Counted from the first letter of the stretch, positions 19,337 through 28,762 are shown. The stretch is 64,000 bases of DNA from Nitrospira sp. (GCA_029865225.1 JAOUHJ010000004.1:1-64000), one strand, 5' to 3'. Notes: generated from the letters alone by a model not told the origin. Translations and numbers: made by a program.

Positions 19337-22300
19337 TCTGCACGTTCTATTCGTATAAGGGAGGTGTGGGCCGATCGATGGCGTTGGCGAATGCCGCTGA
19401 TATTCTGGCCCGAGCGGGATTCCGCGTGCTGATGATCGACTTCGATCTGGAAGCCCCCGGTCTCGAACATTACTTTCCCATTGATCAGAAATTGGTTCGT
19501 GCCCATGCGGGTCTCTTCGATCTCATTCTGCATTACAAGGCAGCCATGGCGAGCAGTCTGACGACCGGGCAACAGGCACAAGATTTTCGTAGGCTACAGG
19601 ACCTGTTCATCCTCCCCATCTATCCACGGCTGCCTTCAGGAGGCAAGCTCGATCTGATGCCGGCTGGTTGTCGCGGTACCGACGAGCAACTTTCAGAATA
19701 TGCGCTCGGCCTTCGGCAGTTCGATTGGCAGGACTTCTACTTCAATTTCGGAGGTGAGGTGTTCTTTGAATGGCTCCGGCGTTCTTTGGATCTCAAACTG
19801 TATGATGTTGTGCTCGTCGATAGTCGCACTGGTGTAACTGAGATGGGTGGTATCTGTGCGTATCAGCTTGCTGACATCATCATTGTGATGTGCGCGTCCA
19901 ACCAGCAGAATCTCGATGGCACCCGGGATGTGGTTAACAACTTCTTCTCACATCGGGTACAAACGCTGCGCGCCGGGCGCGAGCTCAAATTACTAGTTGT
20001 TCCCTCACGTGTCGAAACGCGCGATGAGACATTGCTGACGAATTTTCGCGATCGGTTCAAGGACGTGTTTGAAGAGCGCATACCAAAGGAATTGACAGAC
20101 GCCGGAATGACCTATTGGGATCTTATGATTCCCTACGAGCCCCGAAATGCGTTCCAAGAGAGGGTAATTGTGCAGGGTAGCCGCGGAGGTGATAGCTCGA
20201 CAATCAATCCGTCGATGCAGAAGCTCGTCCGCGCCATTGGATTGCTTGCCTCTCCGGCAGAACCAGTGCACCAGGTGAGTACCGACGGCAGGCCTGACGC
20301 ACAGGTAACCGTGAAGGCGCAATACGACGTCACCAGCCGGTTTGCGGGTTTCGACGTCTTTTTCGCCTCTAACGTCGAAGATGCTGAAGCCGTCAAAGGC
20401 ATTGCAGGGTTCCTTAGTGCTAACGGTTTGCGGGCTTTCATCCGGGATCCGAAGCAGCCCAGTACCGGCGAAGATTGGCAGGCAGCTGAACGCAGGGCAC
20501 TCAATCAAAGCGGGCTTTGTGCAATAATCGTGGGCCCTTCAGGGGACTACCCTTGGCGAAATGAGTACCTGCGTGGGTTGCTGGAGGATAAGAACCGGAC
20601 AACCGGGCTGCGGTTCTTGCCTATCTTGTTACCTGGCGCAGTGCTCCCCTCAGGGGATGTCGTGCCACCCTTCTTAGCCGGGTTGCAATGGCTTAGACTC
20701 ACCGAGCTTGGCAATGACACAGAGCTATCTCGTATCGTAGAGACAATCACATCGGATTCCGAACCGGCCCGCGCGAGAACGGAACAGGCTACCGGCGGCT
20801 CCCCATACAAGGGGCTTGTCCCATACGAAGAAGCCGACGCATCGATCTTTTTCGGTCGCCAGAACCTTGTCGCCCACATCATCAAGAACCTTGAAGACTC
20901 CAGATTTTTGGCCCTGATCGGTCCTTCTGGCGTAGGAAAAACCAGCGTGGTGCGCGCTGGCGTCATCCCAGCGCTTAGAGGCGGGGCGATTCCGGGCAGT
21001 GACCGCTGGCACTATGTTGTTATGCGCATAGGCGCCAATCCAGTCCGAGATTTGTTCAAAGCTCTGGCCGCCGTAACACCTGACGCTGCATCCATCTCAA
21101 CCAACGAAATACTCGATTCCAAGAAACTGGAACAATATCTCCTGGTTGGATCAGATAACCAGTACCTTCTGGTGATTGATCAATTCGAAGAGCTGTTCAT
21201 GCAGGCTGCGGAGCAGAATAAGTTCATTCAACTACTCTTGGAAATTGCTTCGCGGTGGAAGAGCAGGATCGCTCTGATCATTGTTATGCGGAGCGATTAT
21301 CTCAGCACAGTTCTGGAGGTTTCACCTTCACCTACATGGACAGATCTGGTCGAAAGAAACATTGTCTTCGTGGGCCCGATGGGCATTAAGGACTTGCGCA
21401 AGGCAATCGAAGCGCCCGCACATGGCTTGGGACTTGCGACTGAGCCTGGCCTCACTGAGCTAATCCTGCAGGATGCAGTCGGAGGGCCAGGAGCATTGCC
21501 GTTGGTTCAGCACCTGTTGCGAGCACTTTGGGAGAGGAGGCGGGCAGGTTATCTGACCGTGGAGGCTTACCACGAGATCGGCGGCGTTACCGGCTCGCTG
21601 CCAATAGGGGCTGAGGGCTTCTTCAATTCGTTGGATCCAGAGGACCAAAAGAAGGCGAAGGCGGTCCTTTTGCAGCTGGTCGCGTTTATGCCCGAGGGTG
21701 GTTTCGTGAGACGGGTCGCAACACTCGATGAATTCAGCCACGATATGCGAAGGGTTTTGGACGGTCTGGTGCAGGCCCGCCTCGTTGTGGTGAGCTCTGT
21801 TTCTATCGAGCCTGGAAGTCCAGTGAGGGTGGAACTGATACATGAAGCACTCGTCCGAGCCTGGAGTCGTTTCAATAATTGGGTAAATGAGGAGCGCCTA
21901 TTCCTGGTCTGGCTGCAGCGGCTGAAAGCGATGAAGAAGGATTGGGAAGCCAGCCACCGGAATGCAGGCCTCCTCCTCCGCGGACTATCACTGCGCGAAG
22001 CGCTGGAGTGGCTGAAGAGGAAGCCCGATTATTTTTCGCCTGATGAACGTCAGTTCGTGGCAACTAGTCAGACTCGACGCACCAGCGAGCATGTGGTTGC
22101 GGCCGTCGGGGCTGGTCTTGTGCTCTGGCTGATCGGCGGGACGACCTGGCTCTGGCAGAAGGGATATACAATTGATCAGGCGCTACTCAAGGTCAAATCG
22201 CTTTGGATCGCTATTCATGAAGAGCCAGCTATGGTGCCTCTGCCAGGTGGTGTCTTGCAGATGGGCGACGTCGAGAAGGTAGGAGACTTATGGCGCAATC

Positions 22301-22923
22301 CGGTGCATTTGGTGACCCTCAAGCCCTTCGCGCTCGGGAAATATGAAGTGACCTTTAACGAATACGATCGGTTTGCGATTGCGATAGGACGACATTTGCC
22401 AGACGACCAGGGTTGGGGGCGCGACAGTCGACCAGTCATCAATGTGTCGTGGGAGGATGCCAAAGCTTATACCGAATGGCTGTCGGCGCAAAGCGGTAAA
22501 CACTATCGTCTGCCCACCGAATCGGAATGGGAATATGCGGCGCGGAGTGGGGCCAAGCACGAATCCTGGGCGGGCACGTCACAGGAATCTGAATTAGATA
22601 CGTATGCCGTATTTGCCAACAATGCAGGAAATCGTACAGCAAAAGTCGGCAAGAAAGAGAAGAACAGTTTTGGGATCTATGACCTCAGTGGGAACGTTAT
22701 GGAATGGGTCGAGGATTGCGCGCATTCAACATATCATGACGCACCGCAAGATGGATCGGCGTGGTTAGAGACAGATGATGGTAATTGTGCCCTGCGCGTC
22801 TTCCGGGGTGGTTCTTGGAACTCCGTACCGATGGAATTGCACACGTCGTACAGGCTCAGGCTCAGCGCTGTCTACCGGTCCAACGCCATCGGCTTCCGTC
22901 TTGCCCAAGACGTTGAGCCCTAG
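19333..22923 (+). CDS. KGGVGR-type P-loop ATPase / TIR / nSTAND NTPase / TM / FGE-sulfatase (C-type lectin fold) multidomain protein
   Basis: FYSYKGGVGRSMALANAADILA; FDVFFASNVEDAEAVKGIAGFLSANGLRAFI; GPSGVGKTSVVRAGVIPAL + LLVIDQFEELF; TM VVAAVGAGLVLWLIGG; WEDAKAYTEWLS...YRLPTESEWEYAARSG...GNVMEWVED...FRGGSWN...IGFRLA. GTG start overlapping upstream stop (GTGA) preferred over ATG 19186. Confidence 0.88.
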   Translation: MICTFYSYKGGVGRSMALANAADILARAGFRVLMIDFDLEAPGLEHYFPIDQKLVRAHAGLFDLILHYKAAMASSLTTGQQAQDFRRLQDLFILPIYPRLPSGGKLDLMPAGCRGTDEQLSEYALGLRQFDWQDFYFNFGGEVFFEWLRRSLDLKLYDVVLVDSRTGVTEMGGICAYQLADIIIVMCASNQQNLDGTRDVVNNFFSHRVQTLRAGRELKLLVVPSRVETRDETLLTNFRDRFKDVFEERIPKELTDAGMTYWDLMIPYEPRNAFQERVIVQGSRGGDSSTINPSMQKLVRAIGLLASPAEPVHQVSTDGRPDAQVTVKAQYDVTSRFAGFDVFFASNVEDAEAVKGIAGFLSANGLRAFIRDPKQPSTGEDWQAAERRALNQSGLCAIIVGPSGDYPWRNEYLRGLLEDKNRTTGLRFLPILLPGAVLPSGDVVPPFLAGLQWLRLTELGNDTELSRIVETITSDSEPARARTEQATGGSPYKGLVPYEEADASIFFGRQNLVAHIIKNLEDSRFLALIGPSGVGKTSVVRAGVIPALRGGAIPGSDRWHYVVMRIGANPVRDLFKALAAVTPDAASISTNEILDSKKLEQYLLVGSDNQYLLVIDQFEELFMQAAEQNKFIQLLLEIASRWKSRIALIIVMRSDYLSTVLEVSPSPTWTDLVERNIVFVGPMGIKDLRKAIEAPAHGLGLATEPGLTELILQDAVGGPGALPLVQHLLRALWERRRAGYLTVEAYHEIGGVTGSLPIGAEGFFNSLDPEDQKKAKAVLLQLVAFMPEGGFVRRVATLDEFSHDMRRVLDGLVQARLVVVSSVSIEPGSPVRVELIHEALVRAWSRFNNWVNEERLFLVWLQRLKAMKKDWEASHRNAGLLLRGLSLREALEWLKRKPDYFSPDERQFVATSQTRRTSEHVVAAVGAGLVLWLIGGTTWLWQKGYTIDQALLKVKSLWIAIHEEPAMVPLPGGVLQMGDVEKVGDLWRNPVHLVTLKPFALGKYEVTFNEYDRFAIAIGRHLPDDQGWGRDSRPVINVSWEDAKAYTEWLSAQSGKHYRLPTESEWEYAARSGAKHESWAGTSQESELDTYAVFANNAGNRTAKVGKKEKNSFGIYDLSGNVMEWVEDCAHSTYHDAPQDGSAWLETDDGNCALRVFRGGSWNSVPMELHTSYRLRLSAVYRSNAIGFRLAQDVEP
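22819..22890 (+). other. Candidate DGR variable region (VR) at 3' end of the FGE-sulfatase domain
   Basis: Codons TAC AGG CTC AGG CTC AGC GCT GTC TAC CGG TCC AAC GCC ATC (22849-22890): variable codons are NNC, matching an AAC/GAC-rich template. Confidence 0.65.
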
Positions 22924-23041
22924 CCGTTTGCTCTTTTACCCTTTGCGTCCGATTTCTCTGGCAGGGTTTGCCTTCATGGCGATGAGATCGGCAAACCCAT
23001 TCCAGCCTTGGTGGTTTCGGGAAGCTCTAATCACCGAATTG

Positions 23042-23060
23042 CTCCTGTTCCGAACAGGAG
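23042..23060. repeat. Inverted repeat CTCCTGTTC-C-GAACAGGAG downstream of the candidate VR
   Basis: 9-bp arms read directly; second GAACAGGAGTC at 23135-23145. Confidence 0.6.
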
Positions 23061-23198
23061 TCCCTTTCATCCCGTGCGACAACCGGTCGGTTATTGCACT
23101 TCATCGGGTATGTGATGGTGAGGACCACTGCTTTGAACAGGAGTCAAGGGCAGTGTCACTTGCCTGCCTATTCATGATCGTATCTTGCTAGACCTCGA

Positions 23199-23313
23199 TC
23201 ACACACCCGCCAACGCGACGATCTTCATCACATCCGTCTCGCGGTGCGCACAGCAGGGGCAATAGATCGCCCGCTGTCTGATCTCGGGAAAGACAATCTC
23301 CACGCCGAGAATC
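23199..23313 (-). repeat. Partial copy C of the alpha-CTD-like/CPCC gene
   Basis: Shares the same TGA boundary and ~115 bp of 3' coding sequence with copy D. Confidence 0.85.
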
Positions 23314-23589
23314 CCTGCATCTCGTTCTCTCCATGGCGACACGCACCTCCACTGTCACTGTCCGTATGACACGCGGCACGTGACTTTGCGAAGCAGAAAT
23401 TCTCCGACTTTCAGTAGGGATAGTCCTCTTCACGGCGACGGATCTGAAGAGACTATTCGTTTGTGGGGGGCCCAAGACAGACGATCACAATCAGAACCGT
23501 CGAGTCCGGTCCTACGTCGTCCATATGCGTTTGACCTTTCGGAATGTCTGCTGGTTTTGCTATCCTAACCAACCGTAGCATTTCTACTC

Positions 23590-25026
23590 ATGGAGCCTCC
23601 TACCATGAATATGTCACGAGTTGAGAAAACAGTCTTCCTCAGCTACCGACACACTAATCAGCCCTGGGCGTTATTGATCTCTCAGAATCTGACTCATCAC
23701 GGCTTTGACGTATTCCTCGACTATAAAGGGATTGCCAGCGGGGATTTCGAGCGCGTCATCCTGGAGAATATTCGGGCACGGGCGCACTTTCTTGTACTGC
23801 TCACGCCCGCAGCCTTGGATCGCTGCGATGAATCGGGAGATTGGCTTCGACGCGAAATTGAGGAGGCCCAGGAGACTCGATGCAATGTTGTGCCACTCAT
23901 GTTAGAGGGATTTGATTTCAAAGCACCAGCGGTTGCGTCGAAGTTGACAGGCAAATTGGCGATGCTGAAGCAATACCACGGCCTGCCTGTTCCAGCGGAA
24001 TATTTTGAAGAGGCGATGACCAAGCTGCGTGACAGGTATTTGAATGTGGCCCTCAAGGGCGTGACGCATCCTGCCTCAGAATTTGCGCAACAGGCTGCGA
24101 AAATCCAACAAGCTGCCGCTGCGGCAGAACCGCTTGTACAGCCACGAGAAGTGACGACCGCACAAGAGTGGTTTGAGCGAGGGCTTCATGAGGGTGAAAG
24201 GAGTAGGTCAAAAGATCCTAGGCCCAGGTATCAACCATCACAAATCCTATTGAAATCGTTAGTCACGGTACTAATTGGAACGGTTTTATGGTTCGGTGGG
24301 GGCGGTGACTGGATTGAGTCTCGCCTTTTCGATGCTGTCAGAATAGAACGAGCCTCTCTGTACGCCAAAATTCTGTTCTTCCGGGATAAGCGGTTAGCCG
24401 AACCACATATGGTAATGAGAACGCTTTATCCTCTTGGTGGTATTTTGAACAACCAGCCTAACTCGCTAAATGATGTGGAGCTCTACGATGAAGCTCTCTA
24501 TCTAAAGACATACCACCTTCGCAAGTATCATCCTGACAAGTTAACATTTCGCAGCCTTTCTTCAGGTATCACCGATGTTATCGGCATCAGTCCTGGTGGG
24601 GTCGATTTGAGTGGGGATCAGATCGATGAATATGGGCGGACCCACTTCAAAACGCTCATATATACAACTACCGTCCGTGACTCTAACGATATTCAGATAG
24701 CGCACAAATACTACAATGGTTTTCAATATAATCAGGTTAGAGAGAAGTATGAGAGTGATGGTTCCCTCAATTTGGAATACGCTGCACGTGAAGTAGTCGT
24801 TACCTTCGATTTCTCTTCCATTGGTGCCTTCAAGCAAGGGAACTCCTTCCGTCTCAAAGGACAGCCCAAGCTTAATCTTATAATTGGGAACATCGAAACT
24901 CCAATCGAGGGTCACTTCACCAATGGAATCTTCACATCAGACACCATTAAGGACGTTCCTCAAGGAGCTCGTATCACCTGTGACTGGGAATGGGAAACTG
25001 AGGAACAGATAGCCATGGTGCACTAG
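23590..25026 (+). CDS. TIR-domain transmembrane protein
   Basis: TVFLSYRHTNQPWALLISQNLTHHGFDVFLDYKGIASGDFERVILENIRARAHFLVLLTPAAL; TM SLVTVLIGTVLWFGGGG. Confidence 0.8.
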   Translation: MEPPTMNMSRVEKTVFLSYRHTNQPWALLISQNLTHHGFDVFLDYKGIASGDFERVILENIRARAHFLVLLTPAALDRCDESGDWLRREIEEAQETRCNVVPLMLEGFDFKAPAVASKLTGKLAMLKQYHGLPVPAEYFEEAMTKLRDRYLNVALKGVTHPASEFAQQAAKIQQAAAAAEPLVQPREVTTAQEWFERGLHEGERSRSKDPRPRYQPSQILLKSLVTVLIGTVLWFGGGGDWIESRLFDAVRIERASLYAKILFFRDKRLAEPHMVMRTLYPLGGILNNQPNSLNDVELYDEALYLKTYHLRKYHPDKLTFRSLSSGITDVIGISPGGVDLSGDQIDEYGRTHFKTLIYTTTVRDSNDIQIAHKYYNGFQYNQVREKYESDGSLNLEYAAREVVVTFDFSSIGAFKQGNSFRLKGQPKLNLIIGNIETPIEGHFTNGIFTSDTIKDVPQGARITCDWEWETEEQIAMVH

Positions 25027-25154
25027 CTAGCTTGTGTCAGTGCAGTCTTGACGTGTCCGCCACGTCGTTTCGCCATGACTACGGCACCGGCTTCATGCAC
25101 TGTTAAGTGGCAATTCGTTCGAGCTCATTCAACGACATCAAATCTGTGTGCCGA

Positions 25155-25391
25155 TCATACAGCCCGGTCGTAGTGGGTGCTTCCGTGGTTTGCCATCTGT
25201 TGCGCGACCTCCAGCTTGCCACCATTCCGTAGATATTTCATGATGCCCGTCACAAGGAGCGAGCGATTGCTGATGTTGGCACGAATGCCAGGTTTGGCGG
25301 CGCCGACCTTATTCTGTAGACTGGGTCTGTCATTCAAATCCTGACGACAGGAAGATTCCCCTTCAATCAGCTCACACCCCTGCCAACGCAA
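25155..25391 (-). pseudogene. Tyrosine recombinase/integrase C-terminal remnant
   Basis: TGIMKYLRNGGKLEVAQQMANHGSTHYDRAV resembles the integrase C-terminal LxxGxxxxxxQxxxxHxSxxxTxxYDR region. Confidence 0.6.
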
Positions 25392-26004
25392 CGATCTTCA
25401 TCACATCCGTCTCGGTGTGGGCACAGCAGGGGCAATAGATCGCCCGCTGTCTGATCTCGGGAAAGACAATCTCCACGCCGAGAATCCGTAGACAACGCCG
25501 GACCGAAAGCCGGACGTTCATCACCGGTTTGCCGGGTGCTAAGCGCTTCGGCGATAACCATTCATAGGCATGGGGGAGGAGATCACCGATCGTGTCGACG
25601 CCCCGCCGTTTCAGATCCTGGTGCGCGCGGGTGTTGAGGAGCAAACACGCAATGGGTTGTGATGCAAAGCGCCGCACCGCGTCAGGAGGAATGCGGCGTC
25701 CCGTCCTCCGATCCAGCATCCGTTGCGTCATGAAGCAGTAAGTCGCGTCGAGGACGACGAAGGTTCGTCCGTTGAGGGCGGCGAAGATGTGCTCGATCAG
25801 ACTCTCGTCGCAGCGACGCTGCTCGCGAATCGAGTGACCAAGACGCGCTGCACGTTCGGTGATGGACACACCTTTGTGCGCGCGGTCCCACTCAGATCGT
25901 GCCCAGGGACTGAGCCCAGAACGGACCGTATCGAGGGCCGTGTACTTGGTCGGATGGTTCACAACAATGTCCATCGTAAGCGTCGCCAATCGATCTTTCT
26001 GCAT
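25372..26004 (-). CDS. Copy D: full-length alpha-CTD-like (helix-hairpin-helix) protein with CPCC motif, possibly transposition/recombination-associated
   Basis: LLNTRAHQDLKRRGVDTIGDLL...NVRLSVRRCLRILGVEIVFPEIRQRAIYCPCCAHTETD. Confidence 0.6.
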   Translation of the reverse strand: MQKDRLATLTMDIVVNHPTKYTALDTVRSGLSPWARSEWDRAHKGVSITERAARLGHSIREQRRCDESLIEHIFAALNGRTFVVLDATYCFMTQRMLDRRTGRRIPPDAVRRFASQPIACLLLNTRAHQDLKRRGVDTIGDLLPHAYEWLSPKRLAPGKPVMNVRLSVRRCLRILGVEIVFPEIRQRAIYCPCCAHTETDVMKIVALAGV

Positions 26005-26336
26005 AATGATGCGTCCTTCCTTTCCTCCGAGACAGGTTGACTCGCTGATCCTCGTGCCACATGAGCACTCTTCTGCTCCGTGAGGTTACCCAAACTGGAG
26101 ACGCAGAAGGCGCGTGGCGCCGTGGTACTTATGAGGAAGGTCAGGTTTTGAGGCCATTCCCTTGAGGTAGGAGAAGATCTACCTAAGAGGGGAGAGCATG
26201 CGTAACAGTCACGCAGGAGAAATCAGGCCATAGTGGGCACTAGGCTTTCATTCATCAGTAGTGGCGTACAAAAGTGGGCATCTTGGGAGAGAGGCTGTCC
26301 TTGACGTGAGCTCCAGCCCGATCTGCTCCGGCAAGC

Positions 26337-26615
26337 TTATTTCTTTGGGCAGAGCTGCAAGAAGTTGCGCCGTTTTACCAGGGTTTGGAACGGACTCGTT
26401 CCCTGGATCATGTAGTACTTCATCAAGGCACTTTGGCATTCTTTCGGCGCCTGGGAGCCTGCCGATAAGCATAGGAGACATTCACAGGCCAGCTTGGCGT
26501 CGCCTTCCAAGAAGGACGGCTTCGGCGCCGTTTCTGCCGGCGCATCATGGGTCATGACGAGGAGGCCCACTCCCACAAGGACCAGGATCCAGTCGCGTCT
26601 CTTCCACCACTTCAT
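26337..26615 (-). CDS. trbM: TrbM-like conjugal transfer protein
   Basis: Signal peptide then CECLLCLSAGSQAPKECQSALMKYYMI...TLVKRRNFLQLCP. Confidence 0.75.
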   Translation of the reverse strand: MKWWKRRDWILVLVGVGLLVMTHDAPAETAPKPSFLEGDAKLACECLLCLSAGSQAPKECQSALMKYYMIQGTSPFQTLVKRRNFLQLCPKK

Positions 26616-26661
26616 GGGCTCACCTCCGTACGATCCGGGGACAGGTTCTCGACGATAGGAA

Positions 26662-27765
26662 TCACCGGCCACCTCTGGTCCGCTCCAAGGCAGGGCTCCT
26701 GGTGACATGCGGCGAGCGATCGGTCCGCACGGCGGTGTGGTCGAACCGCGGCACGACCGGTTCCTGGTTGCTGGTACGCGCCGCCTCCTTCAGGTGATGC
26801 TGTTCACGGATCCCAAGGGAATCCAGCTTGATCACCTCCCAACGATTGCGAGTCGCTGGGTGGGAGGCTGTGCCGATTGATGTGCCAGACTCATCCCGCA
26901 GCGGAACCGTCACCGTTACGGGTTCGTGTGCCTGTTGCACCAGCGCCACGGCATCACCTTTCTGTACCTTCCCCTGTTCAACTGCACGGGCTAGGTCGAC
27001 ACCCCAGATCTCTCGTTCCCCACGGTCTGTCGCCACCTTCACGAAATAACTCTTGGTATTCTGGATCTCGTGGTTGTAATGGGCGAGGCCGTGGTCGATG
27101 ACGGTGCCCACCACGACTCGTTCGCCCTGCAAGCGCGCTTTCGTTTCCTCGACGGCTGCAGCGATCATCGCGGGTGAATCCCCGCGTGCGCGTAGAATGG
27201 CTTCGAGTGTGGCCACCGCAACCTGTTGGCCTGGGCTTAGGGGATTATCTGGTTTTTTGACACTCTTGTCCGTTGCCCGGTCCTGTGACGCCTCGCGATT
27301 GACCGGGTGCTGTGCCGTCTTGGTACGAATCGGGCGCTGATCCCTGCGGTCTTCGCGCTGCGCCAAGTCGATCCCACGCGGGGTGTAGCCCTCGACCTCG
27401 AGACCGGCGATCGTCGCTTGCACCCAGGCTTCGGTTTTAAACTCGTTGGTCCCGTTGACCCGGATCACGGTCCATCCTTTCTCGAGCGCCCGCAGCACCA
27501 TCCCGTGAATGACGCTCGGGTCGTCATGTTCCGTCATCAAGCGCTTCCCGTGGTCAGTGAAGGCCACTTTGGTGGGTTCACCGGGGGCCGTGCGGTAATA
27601 GAATTGTGCGCCCGCTTCAAGGAATCGCTTCCGCAACGATTCGGCGGCGTCACGGCGCTGGGAGAGGCTCGGCTCCTCGCCCTCCTCGGCCTGGTCCCTG
27701 TGCGTCGATTTCGGTTGGTCCGTCTGTCTGCTCTCTGGTTCCTCATGGACCTCTATGTGATTCAT
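26662..27765 (-). CDS. LPD7-like / relaxase-associated polyvalent-domain protein
   Basis: RKRFLEAGAQFYYRTAPGEPTKVAFTDHGKRLMTEHDDPSVIHGMVLRALEKGWTVIRVNGTNEFKTEAW. Confidence 0.65.
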   Translation of the reverse strand: MNHIEVHEEPESRQTDQPKSTHRDQAEEGEEPSLSQRRDAAESLRKRFLEAGAQFYYRTAPGEPTKVAFTDHGKRLMTEHDDPSVIHGMVLRALEKGWTVIRVNGTNEFKTEAWVQATIAGLEVEGYTPRGIDLAQREDRRDQRPIRTKTAQHPVNREASQDRATDKSVKKPDNPLSPGQQVAVATLEAILRARGDSPAMIAAAVEETKARLQGERVVVGTVIDHGLAHYNHEIQNTKSYFVKVATDRGEREIWGVDLARAVEQGKVQKGDAVALVQQAHEPVTVTVPLRDESGTSIGTASHPATRNRWEVIKLDSLGIREQHHLKEAARTSNQEPVVPRFDHTAVRTDRSPHVTRSPALERTRGGR

Positions 27766-27784
27766 CGTGTCTTCCTCCTTGCTG

Positions 27785-28762
27785 CTATCCGTACCACTGC
27801 GGCCAGACGGCGGCTGGATCGTGCTCCGTCACTTCAATCTCCACCCGTCGGTTTTTGGCCCGACCTTGCTTTGTCGCATTGTCGGCCACATGTTCCCCGA
27901 TCGGGATGACGGTGATCTCGATGTGGTTTGGGTCATAGCCCTGTGCGATGAGATAGGCGCGGGCCTTCTGCGCCCGCTGCTTGGCCGTCTCATGTTCGAT
28001 CCACCGATCTGTGTCACCGTCTGTATAGCCGCGTACGTGCAGGCAAGGCCCACGGCTCATGATCAGTTTCAAGTGGGATTGCAGCTGCTTGCTGGGACGA
28101 AACGCAGACCGTCCTGTCCGTTGCGAGACGCGGAAGATGACGCTGTGGCGATGGAGCTCGACCTGTTCTCGTTCACTCAATGCAATGACGCGTGGCTTCC
28201 ACGAATCGCTCTGCGCTTTGTCTATTGGAGGTGGAGGAGAAGGAGACCGTGCTGCTGATGGTCCGATACTGCAGCCTGGCCCCACCGAGGTCGATCGTTC
28301 TTCTTCACGCTGCACCGTCTCGGTACGAGACAGGCTCTGATCAGAGGCAGCCGGAGACGGAGTACCATTGGACGATACAGGCGCGCTCGACAGCGGACTG
28401 TTCCACTCTGGTGACAGAGGGTTGATCGTGACTGCCGCTGCCGTGATCTTGTTGCCAGCGCGGGATTTGCCTCTGGCCAGTTCGTGTTGTTGGAGTTGCA
28501 TGAGCGTCAGCGCGGCGCTCAACTCCTGGACCTGTTGTGTGAGCGTTTCAATTTGCCTGACGAGGAGACTTCGCTCCTGCTTCTCGCGCTGGTCGCTCTT
28601 GACCCGTTCGTGGTACTGACTGATCATCTCGTCACTGTTGATGGGCACGCGATTGGCACCGGATGGCACCGCAGGCTTCTGTACACAAGCCAGCGTTGCG
28701 GCACAGGCGATGATGATCACGAAACCTTGAAGCCTTGTTCGTCCTCTGGTGCCTATCGTCAT
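27785..28762 (-). CDS. OmpA-family lipoprotein
   Basis: Lipobox-like CAATLACVQ; C-terminal VRGYTDGD...AQKARAYLIAQGYDPNHIEI...NRRVEIEV. Confidence 0.8.
   Translation of the reverse strand: MTIGTRGRTRLQGFVIIIACAATLACVQKPAVPSGANRVPINSDEMISQYHERVKSDQREKQERSLLVRQIETLTQQVQELSAALTLMQLQQHELARGKSRAGNKITAAAVTINPLSPEWNSPLSSAPVSSNGTPSPAASDQSLSRTETVQREEERSTSVGPGCSIGPSAARSPSPPPPIDKAQSDSWKPRVIALSEREQVELHRHSVIFRVSQRTGRSAFRPSKQLQSHLKLIMSRGPCLHVRGYTDGDTDRWIEHETAKQRAQKARAYLIAQGYDPNHIEITVIPIGEHVADNATKQGRAKNRRVEIEVTEHDPAAVWPQWYG

Noticed and set aside
22775-23191. ORF (138 aa) spanning the end of the FGE domain
   Set aside because: Out of frame with the FGE domain; no RT- or Avd-like motifs, so it is not a DGR component.
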